Of a stretch of DNA of 5,377 nt, positions 1 through 5,377 are shown in pieces (within the stretch, counting starts at the first letter, position 1; every line of letters starts with the position of its first letter). Both the position numbers and the translations under genes were made by a program. Below the pieces are notes generated by a model that was given only the letters and a program-made list of their open reading frames with translations, searched no databases and had not been told where the DNA came from. The stretch is from Candidatus Symbiothrix sp. (GTDB lineage Bacteria > Bacteroidota > Bacteroidia > Bacteroidales > Azobacteroidaceae), in NCBI GenBank assembly GCA_031270925.1, contig JAISWY010000371.1, positions 1 through 5,377 on the forward strand. The letters are read 5' to 3'.

Positions 1-310
1 CCTCATACAGAATAAAAACGCTTCCAATCGTCAAAACCAGGGAGTTGAGAATGGCGCCCAACAACGAAAAACGCTTGTAACCATAAGAATAACGCTCGTT
101 GCTGCCTTTTTTCGCCAAACCTTGGAAATACCACGCCAAACCTAAGGAAAGACTGTCGCCAAAATCGTGAATGGCATCCGAAATAATCGCAATACTGTTG
201 GTTAGCAGGCCGCCAATGAGTTCGACAACCGTAAAAAACAAATTGAGGAAAAAGGCAATACGTATATTGCCTACATCGTGATGATGCTCGTGCAAATGAG
301 AATGTGACAT
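1..310 (-). CDS. Cation diffusion facilitator (CDF) family metal transporter, N-terminal part only
   Basis: This is the first 103 codons of an inner-membrane metal/proton antiporter, probably exporting Zn2+ or a similar divalent cation; the rest lies beyond the left edge (CDF proteins are usually about 300 residues). Translation starts at the ATG at 310. The N-terminus is His-rich (SHSHLHEHHHD, residues 2-12), as in ZitB/CzcD-type zinc transporters. A first membrane helix follows at about residues 16-36. The second (about 39-62) carries SDAIHDFGDSLSLG, whose His48-x3-Asp52 matches the HxxxD site that binds metal in TM2 of zinc-type CDFs. The sequence NERYSYGYKRFSLLGAILN (71-89) is the usual loop entering TM3. 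The gene begins 15 bases after the carboxyltransferase stop, so it is probably the last visible gene of the same transcript. There is no clear Shine-Dalgarno site. Family assignment is strong; the exact metal and subfamily are inference from the His residues. Confidence 0.9.
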   Translation of the reverse strand, partial: MSHSHLHEHHHDVGNIRIAFFLNLFFTVVELIGGLLTNSIAIISDAIHDFGDSLSLGLAWYFQGLAKKGSNERYSYGYKRFSLLGAILNSLVLTIGSVFILYE

Positions 311-325
311 TGCCCGCCGCTTTTG

Positions 326-2107
326 TTAATTGATAAATGCCAAAATCTGCCCTTTTTCCACGTGATCGCCCTGTTTGATATAGGTTCCTACAATGGTGCC
401 GCCATATCCCGTAACCACCGGTTCGATGCCGTATTGGTTTTGAATATAACAGAGATTATTCCCCTTGTCGATGGTCGAGCCTTCAAACGGTGCAGTGGAA
501 GCATCGTTTATATCGTATTGCCAAAGCACTTGACCTTTGCCCGGTGCATGAATGGGCTTCGCAAACGGATATTCTTTCGTGATTTCCTCGAAACTGAACA
601 TCGGGATGTCTATTACCGGCCGTTTCTTGATGATGGGCGCAAGGTTTTTTTCTTTCGCTTGTTCCAATTCGAGGTTGAAGCGGTTTTTAGCTGCCCCGGA
701 AATCATATCGCGGTATTGCCGTTCGTGCATCGCAAATTCAAACAATTCTTCCTTGTCTTGCCCTTCGTCCCAACCGTTTTCACGCATTTCGGCACGGAAA
801 CGTTCCAATTCGTTCGGAAACGAATCTTGCGGGTTGCCTTCGTAAAATTCGAGATTGTTCGCTTTCGCCAATTCGACGATTTCGGGAGCTAAAGCGCCGG
901 GTAACTTACCCATTTTACCCAAAATCATGTTCCAACTGTCTTTATCAATCATCGAAAAGCGCGGTTCATCCTTGGCAGCAGCGAAAATATTCATCAGCGC
1001 AATATTCTTAACGTACTGACTGAAAGGCGTTACCAAAGGCGGATATCCCAACATCGGCCAAATAGCTTCCACTTCATTAAACAATTGGATGACCAAATTA
1101 TTCAACGAAACTTCCTGCTTTTCTTTTTGAGTCAAAGCCAAATTGATGGCGTTGTGCATTCCTTTCAAATCGGCCATCATCGAACCCATCATGCCGCCGG
1201 GAAGTCCGCAACCGACTAATAATGAAGTCATTATTTTATTGCTCGGATCGATGAAGTATCCCAAGAAATCGTCCATAAACGATTGAGTTAGTCGGCGGGC
1301 TTCCATGTAGGCTTCCATATTAATTTCGGGAACGACAAATCCGGCATCTTTCAGCATCGCTTGAATGGTAATCACATCGGGATGCACCATGCCCCACGAC
1401 AGCGGTTCCATCGCTACATCAATGTAATCCACGCCATTGTTTGCGGCTTCCAACATCGAAGCGACCGAAAATCCGGGGCCGGAATGTCCGTGATATTGAA
1501 TCGTAATATTCGGATGACGATCTTTTATTCCTTTGATAATCTGTCCATTACTGTACGGACGACCGATGCCGGCCATATCTTTCAAACAGATTTCTTCGGC
1601 GCCGGCTTCTATCAGTTTATCGGCCAAGGCAACATAATAATCGACCGTATGAACCGGCGAATAAGTAATGCAAAGCGAGGCTTGCGGAATCATTCCGCCT
1701 GCTTTGGCGTATTGAATCGACGGTATAATGTTGCGTGGATCGTTCAATCCGTCGAAAATGCGCGTAATATCGACGCCTTGCGCTTTTTTCACGCGGTACA
1801 TCAGTTGGCGCACATCGGCCGGAACAGGATTCATCCGCAAGCCGTTTAAGCCGCGGTCGAGCATGTGCGTCTGAATACCTGCTTTATTGAATGGCTCGGT
1901 AAACGTGCGTACTGCCTTATTCGGATTTTCGCCGTACAGCAAACTCACTTGTTCAAAGGCGCCGCCGTTGGTTTCTACCCGTGCATAGCAACCCATATCG
2001 ACGATAACCGGCGCGATTTGTTGCAACTGATCAACTCGTGGCTGGTATTTTCCCGACGACTGCCACATATCGCGGTATAATAAACTGAATTTAATTTCTT
2101 TTCTCAT
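326..2107 (-). CDS. Carboxyltransferase subunit of PycB/OadA type with a biotinyl-like domain lacking the biotin lysine
   Basis: This 593-residue protein has the layout of pyruvate carboxylase subunit B / oxaloacetate decarboxylase alpha: a DRE-TIM-type carboxyltransferase barrel (about 5-290), the conserved PYC/OADA domain (about 295-480), a linker, and a C-terminal biotinyl-like domain (about 516-593). Such enzymes move CO2 between biotin and pyruvate/oxaloacetate in the cytoplasm or as part of a membrane Na+ pump. The active-site pattern is mostly kept. Metal ligands are Asp13 (YRDMWQS), Lys176 (LKDMAG, the lysine normally carbamylated), and His206 and His208 (YHGHSG). Gln16, Arg85 (DRGLNG) and Thr360 (VTPFSQ) match catalytic residues of pyruvate carboxylase. 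Position 15 is Trp where the family has His (RDAHQ). The biotin site is lost: where AMKM belongs the protein reads NQYG, with Tyr559 at the lysine position, although the following GGTI and GDHVEKGQILAFI strands are normal. The ATG at 2107 lies 21 bases after the lipoprotein stop. The family is certain; the substrate and need for a separate biotin carrier are open. Confidence 0.88.
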   Translation of the reverse strand: MRKEIKFSLLYRDMWQSSGKYQPRVDQLQQIAPVIVDMGCYARVETNGGAFEQVSLLYGENPNKAVRTFTEPFNKAGIQTHMLDRGLNGLRMNPVPADVRQLMYRVKKAQGVDITRIFDGLNDPRNIIPSIQYAKAGGMIPQASLCITYSPVHTVDYYVALADKLIEAGAEEICLKDMAGIGRPYSNGQIIKGIKDRHPNITIQYHGHSGPGFSVASMLEAANNGVDYIDVAMEPLSWGMVHPDVITIQAMLKDAGFVVPEINMEAYMEARRLTQSFMDDFLGYFIDPSNKIMTSLLVGCGLPGGMMGSMMADLKGMHNAINLALTQKEKQEVSLNNLVIQLFNEVEAIWPMLGYPPLVTPFSQYVKNIALMNIFAAAKDEPRFSMIDKDSWNMILGKMGKLPGALAPEIVELAKANNLEFYEGNPQDSFPNELERFRAEMRENGWDEGQDKEELFEFAMHERQYRDMISGAAKNRFNLELEQAKEKNLAPIIKKRPVIDIPMFSFEEITKEYPFAKPIHAPGKGQVLWQYDINDASTAPFEGSTIDKGNNLCYIQNQYGIEPVVTGYGGTIVGTYIKQGDHVEKGQILAFIN

Positions 2108-2128
2108 AATATATTAGCGGAACAAAAC

Positions 2129-2986
2129 TTACATTTTGACTTCGATAACCAAAAATTTCGTTAAACTCCAAAACGACTTGGCATCCAAGATACGCAATTC
2201 GAGTTTGCCCTTGGCGTCATTTCCAAATTCATACGATCCGGCCGGATGTTTGGAAATCAAAGCGCCTTTTTTGGCTGCCAATAACGGTATATTTTGAATC
2301 GAATTATCGGTCGGGATGAAGTAAGCCGGATCGAAATCGGCGTTCAATGCTCCTTTGACTATTATTTTGTTGTCTTTCAATTCTTTGCTCGTTCCGAAGC
2401 AATAGAAGACTTTGTTGAGTTCGGCTTGTTGTGCTTGGATGATTTCTTTGCGTTCTTTCGATTGTTGTGCAAGCAAATCCACATCGTTAGCCAAGATGTT
2501 CAAACTTACACCCATTTCGGCGATTTTCTGGTCTCTTTTGGCCAATTCTTCTTGCAAAGCAACGATGGCATTGGTTTTTTCGCTCAATTCTTGCCGCAAA
2601 TTTTCCAAGGTTTTCGACAATTGCGTCGATTTGATGTTCGCTTTTTTCATACGCACTTCCAAATCGGCGATTTTTTTGCGGTTGCTGTCGAGTGTTTCCG
2701 TGATAAATTGTAAATCGCTTTCGACCCGCTCACGATTCGAAGGCGTTAATTCGCCGGTGGTAGAAGATTGTACGCTCAAATAATTTTCTTTTGCCTTGAT
2801 TTCGCGAAAGTTATCTTCCACTTCATTCAAAAGCGACAAGATGTCGTTCAATTCGGCTTTGCTTTGCGCATCGGCCAAAGCCAGCGAATCGCGTTGTGCC
2901 TGTAACTGTTTGTATTCCGAAGAATTTTTTACGCACGAAGTGCAAAAAATAGCGCATAAAGCACTGATAAACAGAATTTTTTTCAT
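2129..2986 (-). CDS. Coiled-coil lipoprotein with conserved C-terminal domain, function unknown
   Basis: I cannot name this 285-residue protein with confidence. It starts with a lipoprotein signal peptide: MKK, a hydrophobic stretch (4-14), then CTSC with Cys18 as the likely lipidated residue. The -3 position is Cys rather than Leu, a mild departure from the usual lipobox. Residues after Cys18 (VKNSSE) are not an acidic run, so there is no clear surface-export signal of the Bacteroidota type; a periplasm-facing outer-membrane anchor is the simpler guess. Residues 24-190 are rich in Glu, Gln, Lys, Leu and Ala and predict long helices or coiled coil, broken at about 70-84 by a Ser/Thr/Pro-rich stretch. 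A globular domain of about 95 residues follows, with VFYCFGTSKEL (193-203), SKHPAGSYEF (245-254) and FWSLTKFLVIEV (272-283). Some Bacteroidota coiled-coil lipoproteins are labelled Cbp1-type collagen-binding adhesins; this may be a relative, but I cannot verify it. The gene sits 18 bases after rsmI, with an A-rich leader and no Shine-Dalgarno site. Confidence 0.82.
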   Translation of the reverse strand: MKKILFISALCAIFCTSCVKNSSEYKQLQAQRDSLALADAQSKAELNDILSLLNEVEDNFREIKAKENYLSVQSSTTGELTPSNRERVESDLQFITETLDSNRKKIADLEVRMKKANIKSTQLSKTLENLRQELSEKTNAIVALQEELAKRDQKIAEMGVSLNILANDVDLLAQQSKERKEIIQAQQAELNKVFYCFGTSKELKDNKIIVKGALNADFDPAYFIPTDNSIQNIPLLAAKKGALISKHPAGSYEFGNDAKGKLELRILDAKSFWSLTKFLVIEVKM

Positions 2987-3004
2987 TTCTTTATTATTTT
3001 AGAA

Positions 3005-3682
3005 TTAATGATTTTTCCCTTGTAGAATAATAACAAATTCGCCTTTGGGTTCCTTCTCGGAAAAGTGCGATATAATTTCTTTTAATGTTCCTCGCACCGT
3101 TTCTTCGTGAAGTTTGGTAATTTCGCGCGAAACGGAAGCTAAACGGTTATCTCCCATATATTCAGCGAGTTGTGTCAATGTTTTTACCACGCGAAAAGGC
3201 GATTCGTACAAAACGGTCGTCCGCGTTTCTTCGGCCAATTCTTTCAATTTGGTCTGACGGCCTTTTTTCTGCGGCAAAAATCCTTCAAAACAGAAGCGAT
3301 CGATCGGCAAACCGGAATCGACCAAGGCAGGAACGAAAGCCGTCGCTCCGGGCAAACATTCTACTTCCACGCCTTGCCGGATACATTCGCGGACAATCAA
3401 AAAACCCGGATCGGAAATGCCCGGCGTTCCCGCATCCGACACCAAAGCGATAGTTTCGCCGGCTTTGATACGCACCGTCACACTTTCCACTCTTTGATGC
3501 TCGTTGAATTTGTGATGCGATTGCATTTTATTCTGTATCTCGAAGTGTTTCAGCAAGAAAGCGGTAACGCGCGTGTCTTCGGCCAAAATCAAATCGACTT
3601 CTTTCAATAGCCGGACGGCGCGAAAAGTCATGTCTTCCAAATTGCCGACCGGCGTAGGCACGATGTAGAGTTTGCCGCTCAT
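3005..3682 (-). CDS. rsmI: 16S rRNA (cytidine(1402)-2'-O)-methyltransferase RsmI
   Basis: RsmI uses S-adenosylmethionine to methylate the 2'-OH of C1402 in the decoding centre of 16S rRNA, acting in the cytoplasm on the small subunit. It has the tetrapyrrole-methylase (SAM) fold. From the chosen ATG the protein is 225 residues, with LYIVPTPVGNLEDMT (5-19), AEDTR (34-38), the glycine-rich VSDAGTPGISDPG (81-93), and LPGATAFVPALVDSGLP (110-126), all close to E. coli RsmI. It ends at GEFVIILQGKNH, so the roughly 50-residue C-terminal extension of the E. coli protein (286 aa) is absent, which I take as normal for this lineage. The frame stays open to a TTG at 3700, but the ATG at 3682 is preferred: it overlaps the aminopeptidase stop as ATGA, lies three residues before the conserved core, and needs no rare start codon. 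Translation is probably coupled to the upstream gene. Confidence 0.95.
   Translation of the reverse strand: MSGKLYIVPTPVGNLEDMTFRAVRLLKEVDLILAEDTRVTAFLLKHFEIQNKMQSHHKFNEHQRVESVTVRIKAGETIALVSDAGTPGISDPGFLIVRECIRQGVEVECLPGATAFVPALVDSGLPIDRFCFEGFLPQKKGRQTKLKELAEETRTTVLYESPFRVVKTLTQLAEYMGDNRLASVSREITKLHEETVRGTLKEIISHFSEKEPKGEFVIILQGKNH
3679..3682 (-). other. ATGA stop-start overlap coupling aminopeptidase and rsmI
   Basis: On the minus strand these four bases read ATGA: the ATG of rsmI (3682-3680) and the TGA of the aminopeptidase (3681-3679). Such overlaps usually mean that a ribosome ending the first gene restarts on the second. No Shine-Dalgarno-like purine run precedes the ATG, which fits re-initiation and Bacteroidota habits. 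It is also the main reason to prefer this start over the upstream TTG. Confidence 0.8.
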
Positions 3683-5377
3683 AATTGCATGCTCAGCCAA
3701 TTTTTTTCATCGTTTGTGAGATATGGACTGAGCGTTTCATATACTTTTTTCTGATAATCTTTGTACCAGCGGATTTCGGGTTCGTTCAAAAGCGAAACAT
3801 TCAGTAAACGGCCGTCTAACGGACATAAAGTCAGTACTTCAAATTTGTAATAATCGCCAAATTCGGTCGTTTGGCTCGGAACCGTAAGGATGAGATTTTC
3901 GATGCGGATACCGTAGCGACCGGTTTTGTAAACGCCCGGCTCATTGGATGTAATCATTCCGGGCATCAGCGGCGCCGGATTGTAATTCATCCGGATGTTT
4001 TGTGGCCCTTCGTGTACATTCAGAAAATGCCCCACGCCATGACCGGTACCGTGCAAATAATTTTCGCCGGCTTGCCAGATAAATTGTCGCGCCAACACAT
4101 CCAATTGCATTCCAATGGTTCCTTTCGGAAATTGGGCGAGCGCGAGGTGGATGTGGCCTTTCAAAAGCAATGTAAAATCTTTGCGCATTTCGTCCGTTAC
4201 ATGACCGAGCGCAAATGTGCGTGTAATGTCGGTCGTGCCGTCGAAATATTGAGCGCCGGAATCGAGCAACAACAAACCTTCGCGTTGAAGTGTCGCATTC
4301 GACTCGGTCGTTGGAGCATAATGAACGATGGCTCCATGCGCTCCGTAACCGGCAATCGTTTCAAAACTTTCGCTGAAAAAATATTCTTGTTCACTGCGGA
4401 ATTGACGAAGTTTCGTACTCACATCCAATTCCGTAATTGTTTGATTTTCTTCTAATTGTGTATGCAACCAATATAAAAATTTGACCAAAGCCACACCGTC
4501 GCGTTTCATAGCGTTGCGGATGCCGGCGATTTCGGTTTCATTCTTAATCGCTTTCAACTGATCGACCGGATGCACTTTTTCTTCCGTTATCCGGCACGAA
4601 TCGGGAATCGCATTATACAAGCGGTAATTGATTTTTTCGGGAGAAATCAATATTTTATCAACGCTTATTTTCGGAAGATAGTCGTATATCTTATTGTAGT
4701 CGGCTAATATAACTCCTTCTTTATGAAGATATTCGGCTGTTTCGTCGGTCAGTTTGCGCGAATCGATAAACAGCGCCGTTTCCTGTTCGGAAATGTATGC
4801 ATAAGCCACCGCTACCGGATTGTAGGATATATCGTTACCGCGAATATTGAACAGCCAAGCGATGCTGTCGAGCGAAGCTAAAACCGTAGCTTGGCAGTTT
4901 TTGGCTCGCAATTCGTTCAAGGTCCGGTTGATTTTGCTGCTTGCGCTTTCGCCCGAAAACGATTCGGAAAGAATGAAGGCCGGATGAAGCGGGATTTCCG
5001 GCCGATTGCTCCAAAGTGTGTCGTAAGGCGCAAAATCGGCATCAACCTTAATATTATGCTTTTTGAGAAAATCGACAAGATAAATGGCTTCCGATGCGGT
5101 AAAAACCGAACCTTCGATTCCTACCGTGTCGCCGGATGATAATTCACCGCTCAACCACTCTTCGAGTTCGGGCGTTTCAGGTAATCCGCTTTTATACAAG
5201 TCGATACCGCTATCTTTTAATTGTTCTTCGGCTTGCAGGAAATAGCGCGAATCGGTCCACAAACCGGCTTTTTCGAGCGTTACTACTACCGTACCGGCCG
5301 AACCCGTAAAACCGGAAAGCCACTGGCGCGTTTTCCAATGTTTCGGCGTATATTCGCCGCAATGTGCATCGGTTGTT
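3679..5377 (-). CDS. Xaa-Pro aminopeptidase (aminopeptidase P, peptidase family M24B), N-terminus cut off
   Basis: This cytoplasmic-type metallopeptidase removes an N-terminal residue when proline is second. The frame runs through the right edge; 565 residues are visible, and eukaryotic-type APP1 enzymes are about 600-620, so roughly 25-30 are missing. The TTG at 5262 is an internal Leu codon: upstream sequence encodes WLSGFTGSAGTVVVT and continues into AGLWTDSRYFLQA, a classic start of the first creatinase-N domain. Numbering from the first visible codon, two creatinase-like domains (about 1-330) precede a pita-bread catalytic domain (about 335-540). The two-metal site is complete: Asp372 and Asp383 (DSGAQYFDGTTD), His446 (HGTGHGVG), Glu479 (SNEPGVY) and Glu493 (IRIEN). 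The catalytic histidines are His352 (IVHYAP), His442 and His455 (NVHEGP). The C-terminal tail (LLNEPEIRWYKDY) matches APP1-type enzymes. No signal peptide can be judged because the start is missing. The TGA stop overlaps the rsmI ATG. Confidence 0.96.
   Translation of the reverse strand, partial: TTDAHCGEYTPKHWKTRQWLSGFTGSAGTVVVTLEKAGLWTDSRYFLQAEEQLKDSGIDLYKSGLPETPELEEWLSGELSSGDTVGIEGSVFTASEAIYLVDFLKKHNIKVDADFAPYDTLWSNRPEIPLHPAFILSESFSGESASSKINRTLNELRAKNCQATVLASLDSIAWLFNIRGNDISYNPVAVAYAYISEQETALFIDSRKLTDETAEYLHKEGVILADYNKIYDYLPKISVDKILISPEKINYRLYNAIPDSCRITEEKVHPVDQLKAIKNETEIAGIRNAMKRDGVALVKFLYWLHTQLEENQTITELDVSTKLRQFRSEQEYFFSESFETIAGYGAHGAIVHYAPTTESNATLQREGLLLLDSGAQYFDGTTDITRTFALGHVTDEMRKDFTLLLKGHIHLALAQFPKGTIGMQLDVLARQFIWQAGENYLHGTGHGVGHFLNVHEGPQNIRMNYNPAPLMPGMITSNEPGVYKTGRYGIRIENLILTVPSQTTEFGDYYKFEVLTLCPLDGRLLNVSLLNEPEIRWYKDYQKKVYETLSPYLTNDEKNWLSMQL

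Larger units (their letters stand above)
1..5377 (-). other. Probable single operon of five genes
   Basis: All five genes read in the same direction. Junctions are -4 bases (aminopeptidase/rsmI), 18 (rsmI/lipoprotein), 21 (lipoprotein/carboxyltransferase) and 15 (carboxyltransferase/CDF transporter). None can hold a full promoter or an intrinsic terminator hairpin with a T-run, and I see no such structure. The promoter must lie beyond the right edge or inside a coding region, and the terminator beyond the left edge. Co-transcription is inferred from spacing only. Confidence 0.65.

Noticed and set aside
425..445. Frameshift or sequencing error as the cause of the missing AMKM biotin motif
   Set aside because: The reading frame is continuous with good biotinyl-fold sequence after the site, the other two frames do not give AMKM, and all four motif residues differ, so a single error cannot account for it.
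323..892. Plus-strand open frame of 189 codons opposite the carboxyltransferase C-terminus
   Set aside because: It lies antisense to a well-supported gene, its product is rich in Phe and Arg as expected of a reverse-strand shadow, and it shows no recognisable domain.
1361..1849. Plus-strand open frame of 162 codons opposite the carboxyltransferase barrel
   Set aside because: It is antisense to the conserved active-site region (His206/His208 and Lys176), has no family resemblance, and has no intergenic space of its own.
2108..2128. AT-rich spacer (TAATATATT) before the carboxyltransferase as a possible -10/-7 promoter element
   Set aside because: Only 21 bases are intergenic, no convincing -33 TTTG-type partner at proper spacing was established, and AT-rich leaders are normal before Bacteroidota start codons.
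4197..4394. Minus-strand 65-codon frame inside the aminopeptidase in another phase
   Set aside because: It is an out-of-frame reading of the aminopeptidase; the main frame is uninterrupted through this region, so there is no frameshift to explain.
3871..4455. Plus-strand open frame of 194 codons opposite the aminopeptidase catalytic domain
   Set aside because: It overlaps the metal-binding core of a certain gene on the other strand and has no recognisable motif.
5260..5262. TTG as the true start of the aminopeptidase
   Set aside because: The frame stays open to the right edge and encodes conserved family sequence (WLSGFTGSAGT leading into AGLWTDSRYF), so this codon is an internal leucine.

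Overview
The window is a fully coding, single-strand stretch of a bacterial chromosome. Five genes all lie on the minus strand, so they are transcribed from the right end of the window toward the left. In order of transcription they are: an Xaa-Pro aminopeptidase (M24B family, N-terminus outside the window), the 16S rRNA methyltransferase RsmI, a coiled-coil lipoprotein of unknown function, a biotin-dependent-carboxylase-type carboxyltransferase of the PycB/OadA family, and the first 103 codons of a cation diffusion facilitator (CDF) metal transporter, cut by the left edge.

The protein styles point to Bacteroidota, most likely a Bacteroidales-like member. RsmI is short and lacks the C-terminal extension of the E. 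coli enzyme. The lipoprotein has a C-terminal domain of a kind I associate with hypothetical lipoproteins of this phylum. No recognisable Shine-Dalgarno sequence precedes any of the four visible starts, and the short spacers upstream of two of them are AT-rich; both are usual in Bacteroidota. This is inference from sequence style, not from a search.

The genes are packed tightly: aminopeptidase and rsmI overlap by 4 bases (ATGA), and the next three gaps are 18, 21 and 15 bases. That favours one transcript with translational coupling at the first junction. I see no room for a promoter or terminator between the genes, and no RNA gene, insertion sequence, CRISPR array or long repeat. No gap exceeds 21 bases.

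The functions do not form one obvious pathway: peptide turnover, ribosome modification, an envelope lipoprotein, carboxyl-group transfer on a keto acid, and metal efflux. The most notable observation is in the carboxyltransferase. Its metal-binding and catalytic residues look intact, but the C-terminal biotinyl-like domain has lost the lysine (and the whole AMKM motif) that should carry biotin, with tyrosine in its place. It therefore either works with a biotin carrier encoded elsewhere or has left biotin chemistry. This looks like evolved divergence, not a broken gene.
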